DNA of 64,000 nt from Litchfieldia salsa (GTDB taxonomy: Bacteria > Bacillota > Bacilli > Bacillales > Bacillaceae_L). Each line of letters starts with the position of its first letter. The first letter of the stretch is position 1. Below, piece by piece: positions 19,897-29,789 of the stretch. The position numbers and the translations under genes were made by a program. The notes beneath the pieces are model-generated. The model searched no databases. It had not been told where the DNA came from and saw only the letters and a list, made by a program, of their open reading frames with translations. The stretch spans positions 186,001 to 250,000 of the forward strand of contig NZ_FNJU01000003.1 of the NCBI RefSeq assembly GCF_900104555.1, written 5' to 3'.

Positions 19897-20679
19897 ATGA
19901 AATATTTTGTAGTTGATGCTTTTGCAGAGAAGGTTTTTGAAGGTAATCCAGCAGGAGTATGTATCATGAACGATTGGATTTCAGATGATCTCATGCAGAA
20001 GATTGCCATTGAAAACAACCTGTCGGAAACGGCTTTTGCAGTAAAAGAAGAAGATCATTATTTTCTAAGATGGTTTACACCAGGAGGAGAGATTAATCTT
20101 TGTGGACATGCAACATTAGCAACTGCATTTGTTATTCTGAATTATTATGAGAAGCAATCGGATTATGTCACGTTCGATACAATTAGTGGTGAGTTAACCG
20201 TGAAAAAACAAGATGATTTATATGAGCTGGATTTCCCATCTGTTCCTTTAACAGAAATTACTGTTACTGATGAAATGATTAATGCATTGGGAATCGTGCC
20301 AAAAGAGTCATATTTAAATAGAGATCTTGTATTTATCCTAGAGTCAGAAGAGGATGTCAAAAAAGTAAGTCCTGACTTTGCCCAATTAGAAAGACTTCGA
20401 GACGGATTAGGTGTTTGTGTTACGGCCCAAGGTAGTGAATATGACTTTGTTTCAAGAGCGTTTTTCCCTAAGTTGAAAGTAAATGAAGACCCTGTAACAG
20501 GTTCCTTACATTGTGGATTAATTCCCTTTTGGGCAAATAGACTAGATAAGAAGGAAATGGTCGCTAGACAAGTATCAAGCAGAGGAGGAACACTTTATTG
20601 TAAACATGAAGGTACACGGGTAAAGATGGCTGGAGGAGCAGTTTTATACTCAGTAGCTGAATTGAATATCGAAATTTAA
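19897..20679 (+). CDS. PhzF-family isomerase/epimerase
   Basis: About 260 residues with the two-lobed diaminopimelate-epimerase-like fold of PhzF. Diagnostic segments are VDAFAEKVFEGNPAGVCI at the start, NNLSETAF with the catalytic glutamate, TPGGEINLCGHATLATAF, and NEDPVTGSLHCGLIPFW in the second lobe. PhzF itself isomerises an intermediate of phenazine synthesis, but most homologues outside phenazine clusters have unknown substrates, and no other phenazine genes are here. GGAGGA fits the ATG at 19897 better than the GTG at 19894. A paralogue lies at 52718-53614. Confidence 0.9.
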   Translation: MKYFVVDAFAEKVFEGNPAGVCIMNDWISDDLMQKIAIENNLSETAFAVKEEDHYFLRWFTPGGEINLCGHATLATAFVILNYYEKQSDYVTFDTISGELTVKKQDDLYELDFPSVPLTEITVTDEMINALGIVPKESYLNRDLVFILESEEDVKKVSPDFAQLERLRDGLGVCVTAQGSEYDFVSRAFFPKLKVNEDPVTGSLHCGLIPFWANRLDKKEMVARQVSSRGGTLYCKHEGTRVKMAGGAVLYSVAELNIEI

Positions 20680-20717
20680 TATTAAAATATTTAAAACAAT
20701 ACGATACTAGAGTTAAA

Positions 20718-20748
20718 GAAAGGGACGCCATGGCGATCTCTTTTTTAA
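20718..20748 (+). terminator. Terminator hairpin
   Basis: GGGACGCC and GGCG-A-TCTC pair with one bulge and a U-rich tail (TTTTTT). Confidence 0.65.
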
Positions 20749-20885
20749 GATCCCAATGCGAAATATAAGTAATTTAAAGTAAAATGGGATAAAAAATTCA
20801 ATGGAAATTTTATAACTAAAATTTAGTACCAAGTCATAATAGTAAGTGTTAGAATAGTGATAATCAAATAATGGAGGTAATTGTT

Positions 20886-21869
20886 ATGATTAAATCTAAA
20901 GCTCGAATTACTGCGATAGGCACTTATGTTCCTGAAAAGAGATTAACAAATAATGAATTAGAAAAATTGATTGAAACGAATGATGAATGGATTGTTCAAC
21001 GTACTGGAATTAAAGAGCGAAGAATCTCAAACATAGATGAATTTACAAGTGATATAGGTTATAAAGCCGTTAGGAATTTAATGGAACGGTACGATAAGTC
21101 TCTTGAAGATGTGGATATGATTATTGTTTGTACAATGACTCCAGATTTCAAAACCCCAAGTGTAGCCTCTATTATTCAGGCGAAATTAGGGGTAAAAAAT
21201 ACTGGAGCAATTGATTTAAATGTGGCTTGTGCGGGATTTACTTATGGACTACATATTGCTAACGGATTAATAACTTCTGGTTTAAATAAGAAAATTCTTG
21301 TAATCGGTGCTGAAACATTATCTAAAATTACGGATTATGGGGATAGGACCACCTGCATTTTGTTCGGTGATGGGGGAGGAGCTGTTCTAGTTGAATATGA
21401 TGAAGAGCACCCAAGCTTTCTTTCATCACATTTGGGATCTGAAGGAGAAGGTGGTAAGAATTTATATTGTTCAAATCTCTCAAAGCGTATGTTTGAAGAA
21501 GAATTAGTAGAAAGTGATAAAATTGTTCAAAATGGGCGTGAGGTATATAAGTGGGCTGTTACTACAGTTCCAAAAGGAATGCAAAGCGTATTGATTAATA
21601 CATCGGTTTCATTAAATGATGTAGATTGGTTTGTCCCTCATAGTGCTAATTTAAGGATGATTGAGTCAATATGTCAAAGAAGTGGCTTTCCTATTGAAAA
21701 AACACTATATAGTTTGGTTGATTATGGAAATACCTCGGCAGCAACAATACCTTTATCTTTAGACAAAGGAGTAAAAGAAGGGTTACTCAATAATGGTGAT
21801 AAAGTGTTGTTATATGGGTATGGAGGAGGATTAGCACATGCGGGATTACTTATTAAGTGGGAGCTTTAA
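20886..21869 (+). CDS. fabHB: Beta-ketoacyl-ACP synthase III (FabHB type)
   Basis: 327 residues, condensing acyl-CoA primers with malonyl-ACP to start fatty acid synthesis. The Cys-His-Asn triad is visible in NVACAGFTYGLH (cysteine about 112), FVPHSANLRMIESI (histidine) and DYGNTSAATI (asparagine). The overall sequence resembles B. subtilis FabHB (YhfB) more than FabHA, with DEWIVQRTGIKERRIS and LITSGLNKKILVIGAETLSK. It lies away from other fab genes, as fabHB does in B. subtilis. GGAGGT selects the ATG at 20886. Confidence 0.87.
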   Translation: MIKSKARITAIGTYVPEKRLTNNELEKLIETNDEWIVQRTGIKERRISNIDEFTSDIGYKAVRNLMERYDKSLEDVDMIIVCTMTPDFKTPSVASIIQAKLGVKNTGAIDLNVACAGFTYGLHIANGLITSGLNKKILVIGAETLSKITDYGDRTTCILFGDGGGAVLVEYDEEHPSFLSSHLGSEGEGGKNLYCSNLSKRMFEEELVESDKIVQNGREVYKWAVTTVPKGMQSVLINTSVSLNDVDWFVPHSANLRMIESICQRSGFPIEKTLYSLVDYGNTSAATIPLSLDKGVKEGLLNNGDKVLLYGYGGGLAHAGLLIKWEL

Positions 21870-21969
21870 TCATTCTTCTCCCAATATTGTTCATATAGAG
21901 AGAAATTTAAAGGAAAAATATGTATATATGTCGAAAATAATATTGAAAGTTATTGAGGGGAGAAATATA

Positions 21970-22407
21970 ATGAGTGAAAAACTAATAAGAGTAGGAACAA
22001 CTTATATCCCAGTTACAGATGTAGATCTTTCTACAAAATGGTATGTAAGTAATTTAGGTGCAGAGTTAAGTTATAAGGATGATGATAAGGCTATTCTAAA
22101 TCTTGCATATCAAAGCATCTTCTTAGTTAAATCAAACAAGGAACAAACCTCAAACTTCTTTGATATTTATGGTCAGGAACATTTCTCGATGACTTTTGAA
22201 GTTAATGGATTAAGTGCGTTAGAAAACTTACATAAAGACTTTATTTCAAGAGAAATGAGAGTTGGAGAACTTGAAGACAGAGGACACTCAGGAAGGAACT
22301 TTGTATTCTATGATTTAGATGGAAACAAATTCGATGTTTGGAGTGAATTAAGTCCACGTTTCAAAGAGCATTCGATATTATTTAGTAAAAGTGATTCGGT
22401 GCAATGA
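21970..22407 (+). CDS. VOC (glyoxalase-fold) protein
   Basis: About 145 residues from ATG 21970, which has GGGGAG upstream. The longer frame from 21838 overlaps fabHB and is unlikely to be used. It begins IRVGTTYIPVTDVDLSTKWY and ends with RNFVFYDLDGNKFDVWSEL, the usual final metal-binding strand with E near the end. A single VOC unit with unknown substrate, transcribed with fabHB and the methyltransferase that follows. Confidence 0.85.
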   Translation: MSEKLIRVGTTYIPVTDVDLSTKWYVSNLGAELSYKDDDKAILNLAYQSIFLVKSNKEQTSNFFDIYGQEHFSMTFEVNGLSALENLHKDFISREMRVGELEDRGHSGRNFVFYDLDGNKFDVWSELSPRFKEHSILFSKSDSVQ

Positions 22408-22479
22408 GGAGTATTGTTTATGGTTCTAATATCTATCATTAATTATCAGAATTATCACTAAAAAATAGGGGGATTTTTT

Positions 22480-23286
22480 ATGGAAACAGAAGTAGCAAAG
22501 GAAAGAGCAACTTTAAAGGAATCAGGCATTATTGATGCTCGATCATTAAAGAAATCACATAAAAGGTTGGCAGATATCTTACAACCTGGAATGACTGTAC
22601 TTGATGTAGGATGTGGAACAGGAGCGATTACTTCAGGGATTGCAGAATTTGTAGGTCCAAATGGATGTGTAATCGGGATTGATAACAATCCAGAATTAAT
22701 AGAGAAAGCACGTGAAAACTATAAAGATATTCCAGGATTAACTTTTAAAGTTGATGATATTTATAATCTACCATTTCAAAACGAGTTTGATATAGTAACA
22801 TCCGCAAGGGTTCTTCAATGGCTTGCAAGTCCACAAGAGGCTTTAAATCAAATGGTTAAAGCGACCAAGATTAACGGAAAAGTTTTGGTGCTTGATTATA
22901 ATCATACAAAAATATCTTGGAAACCAGAGGCTCCAGAAACGATGCAGTACTTTTACGATTGTTTCTTAAAATGGCGTTCAGATGCAGGTATGGACAATGA
23001 AATCGCTGACCATCTTCAGGATTTGTTTCAAGAGTCAGGGCTTACAGATGTAAAAGTTAGTCTTCAAAATGAAAAGACAAAACGTTCTGATGATGACTTT
23101 CAAACACATATTACAATTTGGGCTGGAGTTGCTGCGTTTAAGGGCAGCCAAATGGTTAAAGACGGATTTATTACTGAGCTTCAAAGGGCAAAAGCTGAAG
23201 ATGATTTTAGGAAATGGATAATTCAACGTGCAGAATCTCAAATTATGTATTTATTAGCAGTTGAGGGAACGAAAGAAAGGAATTGA
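22480..23286 (+). CDS. Class I SAM-dependent methyltransferase
   Basis: 268 residues. Motif I (TVLDVGCGTGAITSGIA), the acidic end of strand beta-2 (VIGIDNNPELIEKA) and the post-I region (FKVDDIYNLPF, then FDIVTSARVLQWL) define a UbiE/COQ5-like or small-molecule methyltransferase. The C-terminal part (about 170-268) is a helical lid that should select the acceptor. Substrate unknown. It follows the VOC gene closely and ends at a terminator. Confidence 0.88.
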   Translation: METEVAKERATLKESGIIDARSLKKSHKRLADILQPGMTVLDVGCGTGAITSGIAEFVGPNGCVIGIDNNPELIEKARENYKDIPGLTFKVDDIYNLPFQNEFDIVTSARVLQWLASPQEALNQMVKATKINGKVLVLDYNHTKISWKPEAPETMQYFYDCFLKWRSDAGMDNEIADHLQDLFQESGLTDVKVSLQNEKTKRSDDDFQTHITIWAGVAAFKGSQMVKDGFITELQRAKAEDDFRKWIIQRAESQIMYLLAVEGTKERN

Positions 23287-23300
23287 ATTTGTAAAACGTG

Positions 23301-23333
23301 AGCATTGCTCAATTAAGAGTAATGCTTTTTATA
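23301..23333 (+). terminator. Rho-independent terminator
   Basis: AGCATTGCTC and GAGTAATGCT pair across AATTAA, followed by TTTTT. Confidence 0.8.
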
Positions 23334-24034
23334 CAAAAATAATAATACTATTTTTACAGACCAATTAATAAATCAACGCAAGAAATAACGAAAGTATGTT
23401 TGTAAGTGATGTAACGTCTCTCATTTATCCTCCACATAAGACAAAACTTTTTTTCAACTTTAACTATTTTCCCTCTACATAGAAAGGTAAATCTCTCGAA
23501 TTCACGTCTTTTCTCAAGATTTCATAGTAATCCAATTTTAAAAAACATTGAAACTAGGTTTCTCCACTCCCGCTTGACTTTAAATAAAGTCCACTGAAGA
23601 GATAATAGATATATTAGCAACAAATTTATATAAAAAATAACATAAATATTAAAGAATTAGAAAACATTGTATATTTAACTTTAGTTCTATAAATAATTCT
23701 AAAAATTTTTCACTAGTTTTGTCGAAACGCTTTACACTTAATTAGTTATATCGTTAATATGTTTATGTAAATGCTAACTTTAATTCGAGGGAGGGTAGAA
23801 ATTAGCTATGCATTATTGTAGTGAAGAATAGAATAAATTGATTATTAAAATATAACAATTAATCAGACCATGTAATTAATTCCTCATCCTTATCAATCTT
23901 TGTCATAAGAGATACTCTCATATTCTTAGAAATTTTCCCTTTCATTCCTAAAATCATTAGTCATTAACAATTATCTTAATCATGATTTTTAAGTTCTAAA
24001 AGCAAAATTTACTCTTAGTAAAAGCTCTGTAAAA
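23334..24034. other. Long AT-rich intergenic region
   Basis: About 700 bases with no supported coding frame. It contains a weak cre-like site near 23730-23746 (CGAAACGCTTTAC). It may hold the far-upstream control region of the arabinanase gene. Confidence 0.45.
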
Positions 24035-24048
24035 TGAAAACGCTTCCC
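24035..24048. promoter_or_regulatory. cre-like site before the arabinanase gene
   Basis: TGAAAACGCTTCCC matches the core of the CcpA cre consensus and lies about 70 bases upstream of the arabinanase start codon, a usual place for catabolite repression. Confidence 0.6.
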
Positions 24049-24117
24049 TACAACCTGTTATTTAAAACGTTTTCTGTAATACTAAATTGTTTACGATTAG
24101 ATTGGAGGAGAACTTTA

Positions 24118-25101
24118 ATGAAAATAAAAATATCTAAAAAATGGCTTTTATTAGGACTTTCCTTAGCTATATCTACTGCTTTAGCGCTACCTGTATTTGC
24201 TGCACAATGGAATGTAAACGATATTTTAATTCATGACACCACAACCATTAAAACAGACTCGACTTGGCGCACTTATGCTACGGGACTAACTGAAGAAAAT
24301 GGTCTTCGTCAAATTATTTCATCAGATGGTTTAAATTGGTCTCTCGGTGAGAGAATTTTGGTTCAGCCACTGGCTTGGTGGTCCAATTACCTAGCAGAAT
24401 ATGAAACAAATCAATGGGCACCAGACATAACCTTCTATAATAATAAATATTGGCTCTATTATTCTGTGTCTCGATTCGGGTCAAATGAATCACTAATCGG
24501 ACTTCTGTCAACATCAACACCAGAGGATGCGAGTAGTTGGGTAGATGAAGGATTAGTCGTTCGTTCTACTTCTGCTAACAACTATAATGCAATTGATCCT
24601 GATTTATTTATCGATCCGAACGGAGGAAAGTTGTGGCTTACTTTTGGTTCACATTGGGATGGTATCAAGATGTATGAAGTTGATTCGACAACGATGAAGC
24701 CAACAGGACCTATTTATTCGCTTGCATCTAGAAATGGTGGTGCCATTGAAGCACCAACTCTTATGTACAAAGATGGCTACTATTATTTGTTCGCCTCTTT
24801 TGACAAATGTTGTAGTGGATCTAACAGTACTTATAAAATTAAATATGGGCGCTCAAAGGATGTTACAGGGCCGTACTTAGATAAACAGGGTAAAAACATG
24901 ATGAATAGTGGTGGTACTATCCTAGAGCAAAGTGACATGGGAGCAGGCCGTTGGAAGGGTCCTGGAGGCCAAGATGTTTACGAACACAGTCCAGGCCAAT
25001 GGATTATGGTACGCCATGCCTATGATAGCTGGGATAACGGCATACCTAAACTGCGAATTAACGACTTATACATTGACAATCAAGGATGGCCAAGTTACTA
25101 A
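24118..25101 (+). CDS. abnA: Secreted endo-1,5-alpha-L-arabinanase (GH43)
   Basis: 327 residues. A signal peptide (KISKKWLLLGLSLAISTALA, cleavage after VFA) sends it outside the cell. The five-bladed GH43 catalytic domain follows. Visible catalytic positions are the aspartate in ILIHDTTT (general base), the aspartate in YNAIDPDLFID (pKa modulator) and the glutamate in GGAIEAPTLMYKDG (general acid). Such enzymes cut arabinan backbones in pectin. GGAGGAGAA sets the ATG at 24118, and the upstream extension of the frame is not needed. No arabinose transporter is adjacent. Confidence 0.9.
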   Translation: MKIKISKKWLLLGLSLAISTALALPVFAAQWNVNDILIHDTTTIKTDSTWRTYATGLTEENGLRQIISSDGLNWSLGERILVQPLAWWSNYLAEYETNQWAPDITFYNNKYWLYYSVSRFGSNESLIGLLSTSTPEDASSWVDEGLVVRSTSANNYNAIDPDLFIDPNGGKLWLTFGSHWDGIKMYEVDSTTMKPTGPIYSLASRNGGAIEAPTLMYKDGYYYLFASFDKCCSGSNSTYKIKYGRSKDVTGPYLDKQGKNMMNSGGTILEQSDMGAGRWKGPGGQDVYEHSPGQWIMVRHAYDSWDNGIPKLRINDLYIDNQGWPSY

Positions 25102-25112
25102 AAAAGAAATAG

Positions 25113-25160
25113 GATGATTCAAAAGGTATTTATAAAGCACTTTTGAATCACCTTTTTTCT
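25113..25160 (+). terminator. Rho-independent terminator
   Basis: GATTCAAAAG and CTTTTGAATC pair across a long loop, then TTTTTT. Confidence 0.75.
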
Positions 25161-25336
25161 ATATCCTTCTAGACAAATCTTTAACTACGTTGTGTCATGT
25201 TTAGATTAATAGTTTTTCTAATTCATTAACTTTTAGTAAGGAGGCATTGAAGTAGATAATTTTTACTATTATCACAATCTCTTATATAAATTAATGCAAA
25301 TTGTTTTATCTATAAAAACAACAACCATTAGAAGTG

Positions 25337-25366
25337 TTAACAACGCTTTCAATATTACAATATAAT
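25337..25366 (+). promoter_or_regulatory. Sigma-A promoter with overlapping cre-like sequence
   Basis: TTAACA, an 18-base spacer and TATAAT. The spacer begins ACGCTTTCA, so a cre-like site (AACAACGCTTTCAA) sits on the promoter. Confidence 0.6.
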
Positions 25367-25405
25367 TACAGTGTAAATATAACTTAAAACCCTTTTTGGA
25401 GATAT

Positions 25406-25468
25406 AGAGATCACAGACTATTCCTACTAGAGATACTTGTTCTGGTGGAATTATGTGGTCTCTTTTTT
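25406..25468 (+). promoter_or_regulatory. Leader hairpin / possible attenuator
   Basis: AGAGATCACA at 25406 pairs with TGTGGTCTCT ending at 25463 and is followed directly by TTTTTT. An inner stem (ATTCC with GGAAT) lies inside. It is placed between the promoter at 25337-25366 and the start codon at 25561, so it would terminate the leader transcript unless prevented. Confidence 0.55.
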
Positions 25469-25560
25469 GTCCAAAAAAACTTTAGATAGGGGGGAGGATA
25501 GTTACTTATTCCCGATAATTGACGTCCTTATGAAAGATAATGATGTAGGAGGGAAAATAG

Positions 25561-27429
25561 ATGAGAAAAGTAAAAGGAGTCTCAAACTATTTTATTATTG
25601 CAATTGTACTCATTTTAATTAGTATGCTTGGTGCTTCATTGGTCCAAACTTCTGGTGGAAAAGTAACCATTAAAGATCTACGATGGGAAACTCCATCCGG
25701 TCATATGCTTAGTGCACTATTATATATTCCTGAAAATGCTACAAAAGATAAACCAGCACCTGCTATCGTAACGAGCCATGGTTGGTATAATAATCGTGAA
25801 ATGCAAGATTTAAACTCTGTTGAACTTTCACGTCGAGGCTATGTTGTGATTTCGATTGATATGTATGGTCATGGGAATTCTGAAGCTATTGCAGCAACAG
25901 AATGGGCACATCACGGAACAGGGATGTATGATGCTGTAAAGTTAATAGCAGATCTTCCTTATGTTGATAAAGAGAACATTGCTGTAACAGGACATTCTAA
26001 CGGGGCTAGGGCTGCAAATTGGTCAGTATTAGAAGATAATCAGCTACCAGAAGAAGAGAGACTAATTTCCTCGGTACTTCTTGTAGCAAACGATGCAATG
26101 TATACGAATGATCCAGGGGAACCACTTTACTGGGCATTCCGAAATGATGAGCAACAATATGCAAACATGTATGGTACACGAGATGTAGGAATAATTGCTG
26201 CAAAGTATGACGAGTTCTTCTTCCGCAGTATAACTGAGGAAGGTACGGTCACACCTCCACGTGAATATATAGATACAGAATATGCACAATCATTTTTAAA
26301 CTTTGGTGTAGATCCAAGAGTGGATGGGGAACCACGTGGCATCTACAAGGTTTATAAGAAAGAATTTGAAGGTGCTGAAGCGATACGAGTGATTTATAAT
26401 CCAAATGAAATTCATCCATGGAATCATTTTTCTGCATCTGTTGTAACTAGTTTAGTAGATTATTTTGAAGAATCAATTGGAGCACCTAAACCAATAGACT
26501 CCACAAAACAAATCTGGCAATGGAAAGTGTTTTTTAACTTCCTAGGTTTAATCGGATTCTTTATGTTTCTAGTAAGCTTTACAAAAGTAATGTTAAACAC
26601 ACAAATATTCGAATCATTAAAAGCAACAGAAAAAGTAGCAGCAGGACCAGTACCTACAGGTCGAGGTCAAATTTGGTTCTGGGGTGGACTAATTGTTAGT
26701 GCTTATATTTCTGGGTATTCATACCTAGCACTATTTAATTGGAGTAATGAAAATCGTCCAGCGTTCTTTTCCCAAGCACCAGTATTCTATATAGGTGTAT
26801 GGTCAGTTGTAATGGGAATAGTCACGATCATCGTTCTTTTCTTGTCGTATATATTCTACTCGAAAGCTCAAGGGATGGACCTGCGTAAATCAGGTGTCAT
26901 AATCAGCTTGAAAACACTTTGGAAAACGATTCTTTTATCATGCATCGTTTCCGTTGCTGCTTTTGGATTGGTATTTATTGCAGACTACTTCTTTAAAGTT
27001 GATTTTCGATTATGGGTCATCGCTATAAAGTCATTTACACCGGATAAAATAGTTATCGCACTAAAATATTTACCATTTTTCCTACTATTTTATGTAGCAA
27101 ATTCTGTAGCCGTTAACAGTTTCAACTATGTTTCAAATGGAAAAAGAGAATGGTTAAACACAGCATTACTTGCTGTATTTAATGGAATCAGCGCTGCAGT
27201 TATTGTAGCCATTCAATACACACACTTCTTTGTAACAGGTGATGTTTACTTTACAGATGTATCAAATATCGTTGGAATTTGGTTGTTCCCAATCATAATA
27301 ATTATCCCACTTGCAGCAATAATAACACGTAAGATTTATAAGGTAACAAATAACCCTTACCTTGGTGGAATCATTTATGCCATTATTGTAACGGTTATGA
27401 TGGTGACAAATACTTTGACACAGTTTTAA
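25561..27429 (+). CDS. Membrane-bound alpha/beta hydrolase
   Basis: 622 residues. One N-terminal membrane anchor (about 9-30) is followed by an alpha/beta hydrolase domain (about 40-320) with HGWYNN in the oxyanion region, the nucleophile serine in GHSNGA and an acid/base region near IHPWNHFS. From about 325 there are seven or eight membrane segments. The hydrolase domain is predicted outside the cytoplasm. This dienelactone-hydrolase-like plus multi-pass form recurs in Firmicutes without a known substrate. GGAGGG precedes the ATG. A hairpin-terminator in the leader suggests conditional expression. Confidence 0.82.
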   Translation: MRKVKGVSNYFIIAIVLILISMLGASLVQTSGGKVTIKDLRWETPSGHMLSALLYIPENATKDKPAPAIVTSHGWYNNREMQDLNSVELSRRGYVVISIDMYGHGNSEAIAATEWAHHGTGMYDAVKLIADLPYVDKENIAVTGHSNGARAANWSVLEDNQLPEEERLISSVLLVANDAMYTNDPGEPLYWAFRNDEQQYANMYGTRDVGIIAAKYDEFFFRSITEEGTVTPPREYIDTEYAQSFLNFGVDPRVDGEPRGIYKVYKKEFEGAEAIRVIYNPNEIHPWNHFSASVVTSLVDYFEESIGAPKPIDSTKQIWQWKVFFNFLGLIGFFMFLVSFTKVMLNTQIFESLKATEKVAAGPVPTGRGQIWFWGGLIVSAYISGYSYLALFNWSNENRPAFFSQAPVFYIGVWSVVMGIVTIIVLFLSYIFYSKAQGMDLRKSGVIISLKTLWKTILLSCIVSVAAFGLVFIADYFFKVDFRLWVIAIKSFTPDKIVIALKYLPFFLLFYVANSVAVNSFNYVSNGKREWLNTALLAVFNGISAAVIVAIQYTHFFVTGDVYFTDVSNIVGIWLFPIIIIIPLAAIITRKIYKVTNNPYLGGIIYAIIVTVMMVTNTLTQF

Positions 27430-27445
27430 ATAATCATGGTGAAAA

Positions 27446-27483
27446 TCATCCAAAGAGTATGAGGCTTTGGATGATTTTTTTCA
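27446..27483 (+). terminator. Rho-independent terminator
   Basis: AATCATCCAAAG and CTTTGGATGATT pair, then TTTTTT. Confidence 0.85.
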
Positions 27484-28176
27484 ATTCATCATTTTTTCGG
27501 AGAAAGAGTTTAAAAGGATCGTACCTATGTATTATCTTTGGTTAATCATGTATTAGAAGAAATATAACACTAGGGGTAGTTCGAAATTAATGAAGATAAA
27601 GTTGTTTATTCGAGAAAGACAATAAAAAGTTGGATAAAGTCATAACAAAGAACCCGATAAACATTCATTTAATTAAGAAATTTTAGTGTTATATTTTGAG
27701 GTTAGTTGTTAACTAATGCTTATTATTTTATTATGGCTTTTAATGGGTCGTCAAACAAACAGACATTTGAGGAGTTTTTCCAAAAGATATGAAAGAAATT
27801 GAAAAACAGAATATAGAGAAGGTGTGAATTATACTTATTCCCTTCTTTAAGACCAAAATATAGTTAAAACAGAGGATACTAAGTTATTTTCACAGAAAAT
27901 AATTCTACGAGGACACCAAATCTTTATTAGCATATTATACAAAAGAGAATGGAGATTGGCACCAGAAACAACAAGAGGAGTAAATGGGAAACACCTCACA
28001 TGGTCCGCAATGTGTGAGGCTCCATATATCTATCCAGGAGCATTTAGTTATCAACATATAAAGAAAATGAACAAAAAACAACACACAAAACAGACGAACT
28101 CATCTCCCTAGTTGCCAATACCACCTAAGTATCGTGTCTGTTTTGCTCCGTCATTAATTTTTAGGTTCATAAAAGA
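27484..28176. other. Intergenic region with decayed sequence
   Basis: About 690 bases without a supported gene. Short frames such as the one containing SLLAYYTKENGDWHQK look like the remains of a coding sequence, but stops and shifts prevent identification. Repeats of transposon type were not seen. Confidence 0.4.
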
Positions 28177-29196
28177 TTAAAACCCTTCTAGGACGATTTT
28201 CCCTATCGTTTTCCCTTCCTCTAAAATAGCATGTGCTTTTCGTACATTTTCCGCATTTATTGGAGAAAGAACTTCGTTCACTGTCGTTTCAAGTACGCTG
28301 GAGTCAATCATATCTGATATCTTATTTAAAATTTCATGTTGTCTAATCATATCCGGTGTGCCAAACATGGCTCGAGTAAACATAAGTTCCCATACAAACG
28401 TAACACTTTTATTAAATAGAGGATATAAGTTTAATTTCTCATCGGTCTCATAAATGGAGCAAATTTTCCCTTGAGGTTTAATTGCTTGGGCCATATTATC
28501 CCAATGCATGTCGGTACGATTCAGACATAGTATATAGTCTACATGTTCCAATCCTAGTTGTTTTAGTTGAGCAACAAACTCCTGGTAGTGGTTAATGACA
28601 TAATCTGCACCGCGTTCTTTTATCCACTTGGTTGACTCTGGGCGAGAAGCTGTCCCTATGACAGTTAGACCAGCCCTTTTTGCTAATTGAATCGCTATTG
28701 AACCAACTCCTCCAGCGGCTCCAATAATTAATAGATTCGTTTTCTCGTTTCCAGTCTCTGGGATACCTAATCGATCAAATAATGCTTCCCAGGCAGTAAG
28801 GGAAGTAAGTGGTAAAGCGGCTGCTTCTGGATATGATAAATTTTTAGGTTTACGTCCCACTATTCGTTCATCTACAAGATGATACTCGCTGTTGGCCCCT
28901 TGTCGAGTAACGCTTCCTGCATAATAAACTGGATCACCTTTCTTAAACAGCGTTGTGTCGGGTCCAGTTTCTTCAACAATGCCAGCAACATCCCAGCCAA
29001 GTATTCTAGGTTCCTTCTCCACACGATCCTTCGGGCGTCTTACTTTTGTATCAACAGGATTCACCGAAATAGACAGAACACGGACACATAGGTCATGGTC
29101 TTGTGGCGTTGGTTTTGGCATTTCAATATCTAATAAGCTTTCTGAGTCAGAAATAGGGAGATAACGATATAAACCCACTGCTTTCATTGTTGTCAT
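28177..29196 (-). CDS. Zinc-type alcohol dehydrogenase / quinone oxidoreductase-like protein
   Basis: 339 residues of the medium-chain dehydrogenase superfamily. The GroES-like N-terminal part holds ILGWDVAGIVEETG, and the Rossmann part has LIIGAAGGVGSIAIQLAKRA for NADPH. Metal-binding cysteines typical of true zinc alcohol dehydrogenases are absent, so it is closer to the zeta-crystallin/quinone oxidoreductase group, which reduces quinones or enones. Start at ATG 29196 with GGAGTT upstream on the minus strand. It is a single minus-strand gene in an otherwise + stretch. Confidence 0.87.
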   Translation of the reverse strand: MTTMKAVGLYRYLPISDSESLLDIEMPKPTPQDHDLCVRVLSISVNPVDTKVRRPKDRVEKEPRILGWDVAGIVEETGPDTTLFKKGDPVYYAGSVTRQGANSEYHLVDERIVGRKPKNLSYPEAAALPLTSLTAWEALFDRLGIPETGNEKTNLLIIGAAGGVGSIAIQLAKRAGLTVIGTASRPESTKWIKERGADYVINHYQEFVAQLKQLGLEHVDYILCLNRTDMHWDNMAQAIKPQGKICSIYETDEKLNLYPLFNKSVTFVWELMFTRAMFGTPDMIRQHEILNKISDMIDSSVLETTVNEVLSPINAENVRKAHAILEEGKTIGKIVLEGF

Positions 29197-29367
29197 ATGC
29201 TTTGTAACTCCTTCAATTTTTTTGAAAATTTACTCGAAAAATACTCTTTAATAACAAAAGTTAGTATGCGCTTGATTTGGAAGTATATGTATAGTTATAG
29301 TGCTAGCTCAGGTTGAGAGAAGACGGAGAAATATAGATTTTAAAACTATGTGTCTCATCTTTCTTTA

Positions 29368-29672
29368 CTATATGAACAGACCATTTAACTCTTTAATTAC
29401 TTCCTTTAAAACCTGTTGCATTTCAGGAGTTCGCATAAGTTCAATCATAGTCTCTTTTATTTCGGGTCTTTGCATATTATCAAACATTGCCTGCTGTACC
29501 TCGAATTTTTCATCATATCAATCATTGCCTCTTGCATTTCAGGTCTATTCACCATATTTGCAACCATATTAGGTGTGATGTTTCCATCCATCATTTCACT
29601 ATTATTCATGTTCATCCACAGCCAACTAGAAACAATAATATAATTGAAGAAACGATCATTATTCTTTTTCAT
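29368..29672 (-). pseudogene. Met-rich lipoprotein with repeated helical motif, frameshifted
   Basis: The frames together read as a small lipoprotein. One frame gives a hydrophobic signal with lipobox LVGC (MIVSSIILLFLVGCG). The main frame gives NMNNSEMMDGNITPNMVAN and MVNRPEMQEAMIDMMKN. A third gives repeats of the same kind (VQQAMFDNMQRPEIKETMIE, then LMRTPEMQQVLKEVI). At least two one-base shifts are needed to join them. The repeat unit of about 17 residues (RPEMQEAMIDMM-like) is clear. Function unknown. Confidence 0.6.
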
Positions 29673-29789
29673 TTTTAGTCTTCTTCTTATCACTAATCAG
29701 TATTCCTATTTCCTTTTTTAGAAGATATTATATAGATTTTTACACATAATAACAGCGTGATCTTACTTTAAGAAATGAGGTACTGGTTT

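Noticed and set aside
29300-29678. Plus-strand frames opposite the Met-rich lipoprotein relic
   Set aside because: Shadows; the coherent repeat pattern is on the minus strand.
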